Below are positions 25,439-37,000 of a stretch of 64,000 bases of DNA, in pieces. The position numbers and the translations under genes were made by a program. The DNA lies in assembly GCA_030549495.1 (NCBI GenBank), contig JAUIRK010000971.1, positions 186,001 to 250,000 on the forward strand, in the 5' to 3' direction. Every line of letters starts with the position of its first letter. Within the stretch, counting starts at the first letter, position 1. Origin of the DNA: Nectonema munidae (taxonomy: Eukaryota > Nematomorpha > Nectonematoida > Nectonematidae). The notes under the pieces are model-generated. The model was not told the origin of the DNA. It worked only from the letters and a program-made list of their open reading frames with translations, and did no database searches.

Positions 25439-26019
25439 TCTGAAACGTATGAAAATTAGAGTAATAGTGGCGGTGTAAAAATGTAACTTGAAAGCTAGAA
25501 AATATTTAAATTAAATATATTAGATGTGGGCGGTTTATGTATTATGGAGTTTTTGAAAACAAGATTTCATAAAACACTGATTCGTTTTTGGTGTTTTATG
25601 TAGAATTTAACTGTTCTCTGAAATAATTTTGTAAATATGTCAATTATTTCAAAAGAGGTATCAGGACGTGTTCTAGTAGATAGATAGTTCTAGTGTTTAT
25701 ATAATCCACATTTAAGTGGGTGATTAGTTTTTCAATATATATGGAGGAAGAAGAGTTGTATTTTTTCATGTTTTTATGTAGCTTGTTAATGCTCCTTTTT
25801 TAGGAACGCCTCCTATTTTATTGGAATATGAGGTGGTTAGATTTTTAATTACCACGTATTCAGTCTTAGGTTTTTCTATCATAAAGAAGAATTGCTTAAC
25901 AAGATGTTAACTTATTATTTTCTAGAGATATTTGATAGTTTCTATATCGTATATTAACTAGGTTCAATAACTTCTTTAGCAAATTGTTTACTTGGAGAAT
26001 TTCATAAGTTTATTGATGT
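25439..26019. other. AT-rich intergenic DNA
   Basis: No gene, RNA or transposon end recognised. Confidence 0.4.
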
Positions 26020-26085
26020 TATGGAGGAGGCTCATCAAAAAACAGCTATCCCATATAGAAACAGGAAAATAAAGCTGAGAAGAAG
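26020..26085 (-). repeat. Fragment of a dispersed repeat (inverted relative to 27825-28175)
   Basis: GGAGGCTCATCAAAAAACAG followed by AATAAAGCTGAGAAGAAG matches the reverse complement of about 28105-28170 closely. The homology stops where the 64-bp tandem duplication begins. Confidence 0.65.
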
Positions 26086-26213
26086 ATTGATTCTATTTTT
26101 CTTTTACTTGAGTAACTTCAAATTTCACAGATATTCTTACTTACAAATCATTGATTCTATTTTTCTTTTACTTGAGTAACTTCAAATTTCACAGATATTC
26201 TTACTTACAAATC
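26086..26213. repeat. Exact 64-bp tandem duplication
   Basis: Units at 26086-26149 and 26150-26213 are identical as read, beginning ATTGATTCTATTTTTC and ending CTTACTTACAAATC. It is either a very recent duplication or an assembly artefact. Confidence 0.95.
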
Positions 26214-26864
26214 CTAACTTACCCCTACTTCTTTTTTCTCTAGCAGAAATAAACCAATCTTACGAAGCTAGCTTTAAAATCTCTAGCCCAACTCAGAAAA
26301 TATTTCTAAAAGTCATATTTTGTTCAAGCTCCATCTCAATATTGAAAAATTGTTCAGCCTCCAAAATTCCTCAAAACTGTGGATCCAACTTCTGCTCTGT
26401 ACTCTTGTCCAGAAGCCAAACCAGGGTTGCAGAGTTAGAGGGTAAAACTAATGACTAACATTTTGTTGTATATAATGGGTGTGGCATTCATACACATTGT
26501 AAATGCATTATATCATCAATGCTACCTCTATACTTATTTTACGTATAATGCAGCAATAATTAATAGATTGCGACTTCACGTACTTTCAAAAATGAGACTC
26601 CAATCTACAGAAATGCGCATCCGGTTGCCTTTTTAATAAACTTTACTTCATTTCATACTTTTTTTAAACATTTATTTTCCGTTGATTATATTTTATGTTC
26701 CGCTATTTCTATTCTTGACATTAACTTATACTTTACTCTACTTAAGTCGGCATTAGCTTCAAATTTAACGTTTACTTGAGTAACATTAGTTTTAAAATCT
26801 AACCTCTTATATATTTTGTTTTGTAAACAAATATAGAAGACGAAAAATTATTATGCCTATTTTC

Positions 26865-27105
26865 CTCCATTGTTCCTCTTTTTACGTCGCTTAACAACGG
26901 AATCTGGGAGGATTTATAAGAATCCTGGTATTTCATTCCCCAATCTTATATGTCAAATAAAGGAGTCTCTTTTTTTAGTATATAAAATCATCTTTTACTT
27001 TCAAAGTGTTTTTCTATTTTTGTTAGAAATACAAAATTTTGTTCTTGACTTTTTTCAATAATATTTTTCTCCTGGTTTGATATTGTAAAAATCTTGCAGC
27101 CCTAG
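26865..27105 (+). repeat. Dispersed repeat, copy A
   Basis: Diverged direct copy of 27825-28060. Shared blocks are CGTCGCTTAACAA, GGATTTATAAGAATCC, CTTATA and TTTTGTTCTTGACTTTTTT. The ORFs inside it are not recognisable proteins. Confidence 0.65.
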
Positions 27106-27824
27106 TTGAAGTAAAGTTATTTATCAAAGTGCTGTAAAATCTGTAATGTAAATAAACACAACAAAATGTGCAACAAATTCAATAAGGAAATTATATTATA
27201 AAGAATGAATATTTTTACATTTCTTTTTTATTAGACGTCATTCTCATTAGATTCTCATTATGAAAAAAAACAATAAAAAGGTAAACAACTAGAGTTATAA
27301 AAACGCAATATTTTATATTTACGATTTGGAAATCGGCATTTTTTCTATTTCGATTCTTTGTAGTTTTGTGTGGATTGGTTGTAAAAATAATCCTATGACA
27401 ATTCAGGTTTTTTTTTAATCAAAAAGCAACAATTTTTTTTGAAGTTCTACATTATGTAATGATTTTCTCAAACAAATAAGACGGCATATAGCTATGCAAA
27501 TAATTTTAAAGGATATGGGCGAATTTGGGAACGTTTTGATTTTTGAGTTGGAGCTACAAAATATATTCACAGTTCAAAAGCCCTTCACATAACAAATCCT
27601 ATTTGTATAAATTATAAATTTCAAGGATTTCTATATTTAAGTAGCATAAGGTTAACTTTGCATATGATGACAGTGACCGTGCGACAGTTGGAATTTATAT
27701 ATTAATATACTGTTTTCAATTTGAGTTAAAAAATAGTGTTGTATTTATTTTTCCCAAATTAGGAAAGCCAACTTATTTTCAACGTATTGGGTTTTATAAG
27801 GTGCGTTGCCATTTGTTCCGGCTT

Positions 27825-28175
27825 TTCATGATTGTCCCCGTTTTGTCGTCGCTTAACAATAAAATTCACAGGATTTATAAGAATCCAAGTTTTCATTCAC
27901 TAAACTTATAGTTTTATTTGGTCTGGCTTAAAATGCTTATCTTTTTTTTTAGTTCTTTTTCTTTCCAAATATTCTTCATATTAATTAAGAAATGCATTTT
28001 GTTCTTGACTTTTTTGATACCATTGTTGTACACAACCCTAATAAAACCCCAACATAAAAGGTAGCGGAGACAAAAATGAAATAATTTTATAAATTTGATG
28101 CAAAACATTTTTCTTCCCAGCTTTATTTTGCCGTTTCTATACGGGATCGCTGTTTTTTGATGAGCCTCCATTTGA
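27825..28175 (+). repeat. Dispersed repeat, copy B
   Basis: Second copy of the family at 26865-27105. Its right part (28105-28170) also matches the inverted fragment at 26020-26085. The minus-strand ORF at 27914-28171 lies wholly inside and has no known motif. Confidence 0.65.
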
Positions 28176-29209
28176 GTCCATTTTATTTGGGCTCATCATA
28201 GTTTACTGTTGGCAAAAATGCTTTTTATTCGGGCTTGGGACAGGCACTAAAAATTGAACCTATCACCAAAAAGTGAGCTGGGATCGTGTTCCTATAGGAT
28301 CATTTTTGTAGGAATTGATCTATCATCTGCAAAGAGATTTTGGATCAAATTTGATGCAAAACATCGTTTCACTTAAAAAAAAATAAATATTAAATGTTTT
28401 ATCTATTACAAGCAACCCAAATGTAAAGCCCTTGGTTTTTTAGACTTTATCACAGAGGTTGTGTATAACGCCTGTGGACCAACGGAAAAAATGGATTCAT
28501 CTTAATTCCCAAAATTGTATTAAATTTAACTTCAATGCTCAAAATTATTTAATGTCTGAAAACTATGCGCTGTGAAAATATTTCTTTAAAAAAATTAGCG
28601 CTTCTATGCAACCCCATTTCTTTTTTAGTGTTTAAATTTAAGACATTTTTTCTCACCGGACCAGCGGTAAAAAGAGTTTTTTGCTAGTTTCTTCTCGTCA
28701 TGTAATTCTTGATTCTTTTTTCGATTCACAATTCCAGTTTAAAGTGGTAAACACGGGGTGAAAAAGATAGTAAGGAAAAATAAATGTTCACTCTCTTCCC
28801 ATACACTAATAAAGTTTATAATAGCTGAGATAATATCCACTAAATGCCGTTTTGGTTGTCAATAAGGGAAAATCAAAAATTTTTTGCAACTTTTTGTGCT
28901 TCTATATCTGACTTTATTTTTGCTTATTTTTTGGTAAAATAAAAGTCATAAAGGTAACTTGTAGTGTTTTCATTGAGAAGGCATAATTGCGCCCCTCGCA
29001 TCGAACAATGAGCAAGCAGGAATGATGCTGGATCAAACCCCTGGACCTTGTGGCATCGAAACTCAGTATATTGCCAACCTTACAACTTTAATAGACTTAA
29101 AGTTCTAGAGTTTGATTGTCTGTCTCTCTTTTACCTAAAACCTTCTCTCGTCCTGCCCTTATCCTCGGGTTAATCCAATGCTCGATTTGTGTCCTCTATT
29201 TTTCTTTAG
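28176..29209. other. Intergenic DNA with a second tRNA-like/SINE-like patch
   Basis: On the minus strand near 28995-29090 a B-box-like GGGGTTTGATCC sits about 40 bases after GGTTGGCAATATACTGAG, and the preceding AAGGTCCAGGGGTT resembles the tRNA-like sequence at 24211-24282. This suggests a tRNA-derived SINE fragment. Nothing else recognised. Confidence 0.3.
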
Positions 29210-29368
29210 GAGATGGGAAGCGAAGAAGGGACAGATTTACCACAAACGCAAAAAAGTGGACAAAAGGTAGCTAGAGTGAGAGATCCTATAAAAGAAGGAA
29301 TTGAAGACATCATACCAGGATTTCATAAGCCTGAATTTGTGAAGAAACATGAACAGTCTCCGGAGTAA
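29210..29368 (+). CDS. Unrecognised 51-codon ORF behind a splice acceptor (possible last exon)
   Basis: A pyrimidine-rich acceptor (TATTTTTCTTTAG) ends at 29209. The ATG is at 29213 and the stop TAA at 29366-29368. The 51-residue product starts MGSEEGTDLPQTQKSGQKVA and ends HKPEFVKKHEQSPE. It is hydrophilic, charged and rich in E, K, G and P, unlike the F/I/L/N/K-rich chance ORFs of this AT-rich DNA, and its GC content is higher than the surroundings. It has no signal peptide, no membrane segment and no motif that I recognise. The frame is also open back to the acceptor (GAG ATG), so it may continue from an upstream exon that I did not find. It could be a small protein or the 3' exon of a gene with distant exons. 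Confidence 0.4.
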   Translation, partial: EMGSEEGTDLPQTQKSGQKVARVRDPIKEGIEDIIPGFHKPEFVKKHEQSPE

Positions 29369-31207
29369 TTTTTGCTTCTGAACAATTTTTTTCACTTATA
29401 AATGACATAAAGCCAATATCATATGTAAGCCAATATTTTTCAACTAATGTTTATTGCGACCTAACTTTGAGTTTAAGATAAATATGAGAAACCGGGCATC
29501 TCTCATTATTTCTAATTTGTTTGAAAAATATTCAAAAGCTTTGAGATTACGCTTTTATTCAGTTTTTTTAACAACATTGGAATGCATTTCATTAATTTGC
29601 AAAAGTTTTGAGAAAATTTCGGTATATTTCCGTTAAGTTCGCTAAAAAGTCACACCCTAAGAAATCTTTTTTGCTCACCACTTTTAAAATGAAGTACGTA
29701 ATGACAATTGCGAAATATTTATCTTTTCTTCCATGAACTCTGACTTCAATAATGTATACGTGTGGATGAGATTTAGCTTTGAAATGTTTTAAATGTGTAG
29801 GATTTCAATTCAAAAATCAAAAATGGCTTACATTTTCAAAGTTTGTTATAACTTTGATGCAAAACTTTATTTTACTTTAACAACATAAACATTAAATATT
29901 TTATAAGTTACAAGTAACGCAAAAAGCCTAAGTTTTCGTCATAATTTGTTAGTTAGGCTTGACTCCGAAACGTGGTCCTCACAACTGGGCATAGTGAGAG
30001 ATAAAGTGATTGAAGCGTATGTTGCATGCATGGAAGGGTAAACGCAATTTAACGACTTTATCTGAGACCGCTTAAATGTTTCTGTACATATGGGTTCGTT
30101 ATGCGGTATCAAAATAAGTTTGGTGTATATGAGTAGAGCTCATTCATGTGTTAAACAAAAAAGAGAGTGAAAAAGCGGATCATCTTTTATTTAGCATACA
30201 CAATTTTGTGCATTTACAAAATCGCGTAAAGTGTAACAAATTGAAAGTGTGTATTCATATATCTTCTGTCATCTATTTTCTGTTGCTTCCTCACAATTCA
30301 AAAAATTTTATCCATAAACATTTACTCACTGGGAGCATTCATTTTCTCTTTACCATCAACTTAAAATCAGAACATAAAAAAATTTATTGCCTACATTCCG
30401 TTAAAAAAGTTAGAATAAAGCATTTTTAAGATGTTTTATTGAAACATGTACATAAATTAATCGTGCGTGTTATTCCTACTTTCTGTACAATTTTGGTGGA
30501 TGGAACTTACTTAACACTTAAGAAGTACTCGTAGACCATGCCTAATAAGACTGCTTACACACACGGGTAACACCAGATCCCCTCTTACGTAACTGTAACA
30601 GCACATGGGCTGCGTCTTGATAGTGCTTCCCACAAGTATGGATTTTAAACGAACTTTAAACGCATGAAAGGTTGACAATTTTATATTTAAATCTTTATAA
30701 CTTTTTTGAAGTTCAATTTGATTTTTTATCTTAAATTTTGCTCTTGGGTCAATCTGTACTTTTGTCTAGTTGAAAGAATTTTAAATACTCTTTAACCCGT
30801 TAACGACCAGAATAATCAGACGGATATCTAATGTAAAGCAGAAGATTTGTATTAAAGAACTTTGATAAACGCAGACGATTTTATTTGGTTAATCACACGC
30901 AAATCAAATCCGTGAATCCTATTAGCGATATTGTTTATGAAAAAGTTTGTTTTTTGCTTGAAAATACATCACCATCATAACTATGTTCCTTGAAACTATG
31001 GGTTTTAATTGCTGATCTAATATAGACATTAGAGAAAATTCATAAAATTGTTTCTCTTTTTGCATCGGGTCTCGCAGTTTCTATGCCCATCCCTGGGTAA
31101 CACAATTGGTTGAAATAACACATAAAATTGTGAATTAGATGCTTAAAGATATAGTCTTTGTACTCGTGTACTTGTTCACCTTAATACCATATGTGATTAA
31201 ACTATTA
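29369..31207. other. AT-rich intergenic DNA
   Basis: No recognised gene. The ORF at 30148-30429 lacks any known motif and looks like chance. Confidence 0.4.
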
Positions 31208-33246
31208 TGGGACATTTCGCTGACGGAGATTTAAACGAATGGACATTTCGCCAAAAATGTATATACAATTTAAAGATTTTTGTACTTTGCTTTACTTCCA
31301 GTAAATTTGTATTCCTATACTCTGTACAAATCTGGAGCGTAATTTTGTTTTCCTTTTTTAACTTTTCTATACCCTATTTATGCAATGAATAACTTATCTA
31401 CTCGAAGTTACATTTCCAAATGTTTTATGATATGACATGACTGATTAGAAATCGGGACTGTAAATTGTATTTTTTATTCATACGTCTATACTCTATACAC
31501 AAATTATGTGATGAAAATTTTTATCTATTAAAACAAGGGTTCTAACCTGAGAATACAGACTTTCGAGTCAAACATCATGTCAAGCCGCTCTGAAATTCCT
31601 ATCAAAAATATTTTACAGACGATGTAAGAGATATATAATAATAACAATCCATTGTTTCAATATGCACAAAATAAGTAAGCAATGTTTATCACAGTGTCTC
31701 CTTGTAGTATTTTTGGGCAAACACATGTTGATGATCCACTAGATTTTCTCATCTTCTGTCACAGTGATTTCTCTTTCTGTCTTTCTCTGCTAAAACTCAA
31801 TCACTCAAGCTCTCTTCTTTCACTCAAGCTCTCTTCTCTTGTGCTCTCCTATCTCATTCAGCTCTCTTTTCTCTAATTTGTAATTAGAGTTAAATTAAAA
31901 ATAATTCTATTTTATCTCATTAGAAACTAGTTTTTAGCGGAATATAAGTTCAATATTTTCAGAACCTTTTTTCATGATACCAAAGTTCAGCTATTCAAAT
32001 TAATCACAGAGATTTTTGGTAAAAATTTAGTTCCATCAATACACCAAACATTTTGCAAAAATGAAAATTTGTTTGTTTTTAAATGAGAGAAAATAGTTTT
32101 CAATCTTTACAATTTTATATCAATTAATATTGTCAGACTCGCATTAAAAAAAATTTTCAACAAAAGTCACTTTTAATCTTTATCAGTACGTTTGTTACAT
32201 TTGAAAACTTTAATTTTTTCAAGTCAAGAAATTTTTTTTCATTAGCTATTTGGAAATGAATATTTTGACTAGCTATTCAGTTTAAAAGCAAAAATACCCT
32301 ATTTGTTTAATATTTGAGCAGAGATATTTTTTATAGTGTTCGATTGTTAAATTTTGTAAGTATAGACTCTTTTCCTTCAGACTACATTCACTCAAATAAA
32401 ACTCTCCAACCTTCAGTTATTTGTTTTCTCTATCAATCAAATATCCTTTCATCAATTCCTGTAGTGTGCCTGATAGACTACTTCATTTTTAAATGAAAAG
32501 CCTATTCCCCCCCCCCCCCGCCCAACAATTTTAGATTTTTTTAAACTAGTGTATATGCGATATGCAAATTTAATTAAAATATTTTTGCTGAAAGTATAGT
32601 ATTTAAATTTCACCAATTTTGTAAAAAAATATAAAGTAGTCTTATAAATTTAGGTATGCGCTGAATACACTCAATTTTAAAGGATTGCTTGAATATTTGG
32701 TCTCCCATGGTATTTCCAGAACAGTAATTTTGAAAATTGCAACAAGAAAAAAAAATCGCCCCCCCCCCCCCAATAATTTTAAGGATGTGCGTCCTTGTTC
32801 GCGAACCCCCAGGAGTTCACAACAAGATTTCTAGGGGTACTTAGATGGCTGACAAAAGAAATATTTTAAATAGAAGTAATTGCGGAATGTGAAATTTAGT
32901 GCTAGCAGTGTCTGTTCCTTCAATTTGTACAATGTACCCTAATGAGTTAGACAATAAATTACCATTTTGTTCATTGTCAGATTATAGAGGTTCGGAAAGA
33001 TGGTCTTATAACTCAGGGGGTACTTAACGGAAAAAAGTTTGAGAACCCCTGTATTAGAAGTTACATAACAAATGTGTTACGATATGACTATACTTTTATA
33101 TATTATATTTATAGTTTTGTCCTGTTTGTGATTTTGCTGTATTTTATTAAATTTTAGTGTTTTGACATTACAACACAAAAAGAAATTGTATTTACATTTT
33201 CGTCTAAATACCCGTCCTTCAAATCTCTATTCGGCCAAATGTCCTG
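31208..33246. mobile_element. Candidate ~2 kb element with ~50 bp imperfect inverted ends
   Basis: The left end (GGGACATTTCGCTGACGG, 31208 on) and the right end (33196-33246 inverted: AGGACATTTGGCCGAATAG) match at roughly two thirds of positions over 50 bp, including GGACATTT, AGAGATTT and AAAAATGT. The interior has CT-rich short repeats (31797-31870), two poly-C runs and a piece of a hAT element. No transposase. Confidence 0.4.
32785..33055. mobile_element. hAT-type element fragment
   Basis: The right end GTTTGAGAACCCCTG is the inverted hAT terminus CAGGGGTTCTCAAAC. GCGAACCCCCAGGAGTTCAC at the left is the matching subterminal block. The exact left terminus is missing or changed. Confidence 0.5.
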
Positions 33247-34099
33247 GTACCGATAAAACACATATAAGTATATATCGTATAGAGTCCAATGGTGCCCAAA
33301 CATTTAAGTCTCATTCCCTCTTGAGAAGATTAATAATATTTATACCCCCCTTTCCCCATTTAATCCCCATACATATTTTCTTCCAAATAACCTCAAAAAA
33401 TTCAATGAATTATAAAGAAAAAGGTATATTGGTATAATTATGAAATAAAAATAGCGAATAAATTATACTTTCGAAAAAATATCCAATATTCAGAAAAGTA
33501 GAAGATTAAATCCCATTTAAAGTTTCTAAACTTCCGCGACCTTTCCCTTTGTGAACCCACATATGGATGGATATTGAATTATTATTAGAAGATACGTTGC
33601 GTCTCTCTGCACAGCTCCTTTAGTGCATATGTATGTATTCCCCATTATGAAAGACAGTTGAACAAATCTTTTTAAAAAACGTGAAAAGTAATTAAATATT
33701 TTGTTCCCAGATATTTTGTATTTCTTGTTTAAGTTTCGAATAAACCAAAACAATAAATAAAATAGAGTGTCAAAATATTTAAAAAGATCCTAATTGTTTT
33801 ATTTTATATTAAAATTTGCACAAACCCTCTGAAGTTGTCGGCACAATCTCCTCTCCCAAATTGGTTATATTTTGTCACATACCCTCTTAATATTTAAAGC
33901 CATTTTATTTCACGTATTAATGTTCTGAAACCATCTGCGTCATTTAAAAATGGCGGTGTTTAACTTCTATTGAATCCATCAGATCCATTGCAATTCTGTT
34001 TAGTCTAATCTAACGTTTGAAAAGGCTTACTACAAACTCGTTTATTTTTATACTTGTTTTCTCGTTTTGTTTGAACCCTAATTCAATGATAGAAAATGG
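33247..34099. promoter_or_regulatory. Upstream region of the NDUFB6-like gene
   Basis: AT-rich with no ORF of note. It must hold the promoter of the gene starting at 34100, but no TATA box or other element stands out. The last 150 bases before the start have a higher GC content and lack simple repeats. Confidence 0.3.
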
Positions 34100-37000
34100 A
34101 TGGACAAAAATTTTGGCGGTCCCTCTTTTCGCACAAGACTTCCCATTTTTCTGCAAGGTCGCCTAAATGAGATCAGATACCGCACCTCTCAAATGACAGA
34201 TGATGAAAGAGCCTTTCGAAAACAGTTCATGCGAGACCAAAAACTGCATCCTTCCGAGCCTCGCTATGTTCCGCCTCTGTACCGCTTCACAACAAATTCC
34301 TTTGCTAGAAGTTGGAATTGGCTATGGGATCGCATTATTCACAAAAAACTTGAATCTATTTTGGTAAGATACCTTACCAATTTTGCTCGCGGCTATTACT
34401 CTGATTGACATTTTTTACACTTTTTTGATTGGCTGCTTTGGCTAATCTTTAGAAAATTATTTTATCTGTGATTAAAATAGTGTTTTTGTAGGGTTATAGT
34501 TCCCAACTTTCTTTCAATGCTGACCCCATTCAACTTCATATTTTTTGCGTCCCTGCCAGAAAACCAAAAAATTTAATGAAAGAGAAGTTATTTAACTTTC
34601 AATAGTAGGTACAGTAAATCTGTTTTAAATAGAATTTTACATACTTGTATACATCTTGCCAAAATATACATTTACCTTATCAGACAGAGCTGTACAGACA
34701 TAGAAAGTATCAACAAATTTGTACCTACTCAGATGACCTCTTACATTAACTAGATGATTCTGAAATAATAATTTAATTAATTTTTATATCTACGCGATTC
34801 CAAGAAAATCGCTCACAGAGCCCAGTGTTGAGAGTTGCTGCTGTAGATTCAATTGCGGGGCGAAGAAGTCTTGGGTTCAATTCTCGGTTCACCGTTTTTG
34901 TTTCATCAATACTTGCTTGTGGAGGTGATATTGCGAAAGTAACAGTAGCATGAGAGTACTCTAGCCTCCATATTGATAAAAAGATTTGTATCAAATTTTG
35001 CTGTGAATCACTTTATTTAAGCGGCTAAACCCTCCTCTTCTCTTATTTCAGGGAAATGTTGGCCGATACTACACTAGATATTACGCTCCGAAGATTTTTG
35101 TGCTCTACTGCTTCATTCTCTTCACGGACTATCACTTTCGCTTCAAAAACGACGTAAGACGTTTATAATTTTCAAAATTTATTATAAAAGAATTTTTGTT
35201 CAATGAACACACCACCATTATTATTCGGCATTATACTTACACTGTAAGCTCTCAACCCTACCACAACTGCGCTGGTCAAATTACCTTGTTTGTAATTCTG
35301 ATTGCATCAGCCTTCTAGCTCAGTGGTTTTCAAACTGGAGTCCTTGGTGCCGCAAAGAAGTTCCAATGGGATTGAGACTAATGTTATAATTGGTAATTAC
35401 AAAAAGTAATTGGGACACTGTGTGAATCGTTTTTCGCTAAATATTGCACCTATATTGGGTCTTTTGCGATTTTTGCCAATAAGTCACATTTAAAAAGAAC
35501 AAAAAAGTTAGTCTTTGAATTGAGTATTGCCTTTCAGGCCTAATTTTATGGATATAAATGTGCATTTCTTATTGGCTAAAAAATGAAATAAGACAATCTA
35601 TACTTAAAATTTCATTTTACTGCATAGTCTGGGGGAAGAGGAACGCAAGTGTATTTTCTGTTCTAAAATGTTATAGCATCCACCTTTTTAAAGCCCGTCA
35701 AGTGAAGCATTTAAGTTCAGTAAGCAAAACTATTAACGAACGATTGCACATATCCAGATTTGATAACATAGAAATGTTTTTCCAAAATATTAAGTGTAGT
35801 TTGAAGGGCTTCTATAAACTTTCAAAAAAACATCTGTTGTCAAAAAGTCCCCCAACATAGGAGAGCAGTTAATATTACATTGCTGCAAAAATATCATGTT
35901 GAATGTGTAAAGAAGTTCTGAACAGTGGAAGCATATCTTCTTGCCAAATGATACTGTAAGTGCGTCCCTGAAGTAAGGCTCTAAAAATATTTTTAGTAAT
36001 TATAAACTTTTTTCATGTTTTTTTTTGATATCCACTTTACTCATATGTATGAGCTGGTATGCATTACTTACAATAACATGATAGTAGTATTAGTATCAGT
36101 GAAAATAAAATCTTAATTATTATACGCGTTCAACTCTACTTTTTGCTTTGCAGCTAAAATATTTTGGTAGTAAATACTACAGATGGAATAATAAGCTCCG
36201 AGATAAGTTTGACTAGTATAAACAGTTGCTTTCATTTATAAAAAACATATTTTATATTTGTTATTCTGTGATAAATACATTTCTTTATCTCATTTTGTAA
36301 TTGAATATTTTCTTTCCCCAGAGGTATTGATCATTTTATTTGTAAATAATCACTTTTATAAAAGGCCGTCTTATTAGTTGAATGTATTTTAGTCTTATTT
36401 TAATTTTGAATCTAAATATTTAACTTTAAATTATTTGTTTTGATAGAATAAGTAATTTTCTAGAACATATTTTTGCTCGAATTAAACGTAAAAAGAGGGC
36501 GTTCATAAATGATGTCAACCAATTTTTCACTTTCCAGCTTTTGCATTCTCCAAAACCTTGCTAAAATACTACCAATTTAAGAATGTTGTCTGAGCTTGAA
36601 GTATTAAAAATCAAAAAGAATTTTGACTTAAGTTCTTGTGTATTTTTGACTGAAAAATATTCACTTCTCTAAAAATGTGTCTTATTTTTAACATCAATTT
36701 TTCTTCAACATACTATGATCAAAGATAAATATATGTCTACTATATTACAGATCTACATTTAGATCGGTGCTTAAGAATAGCACCAACTAAATACAATATT
36801 CATTTTTAAAATTTAGCAACTAATTTTAAAAAATTTGTGATATTCTTTATTTACACTTATTTTTTAAGTGGTTTGCCCTTTGATATTTTTTTACCAAAAA
36901 ATAGCCCTTGTTTTAATAAAGCGTGGACGGACACCCTTCACATATGTTATTCAAGTAAAATGGAACATGTTTATCTTATAAGCAGAGTGTGATATGAGTA

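Noticed and set aside
33162-33437. 91-residue plus-strand ORF
   Set aside because: It overlaps the inverted end of the element at 31208-33246 and has no recognisable motif.
34820-34910. tRNA/SINE-like GGGTTCAATTCTCGG in NDUFB6 intron 1
   Set aside because: Only a B-box-like word is present; no A box or acceptor stem.
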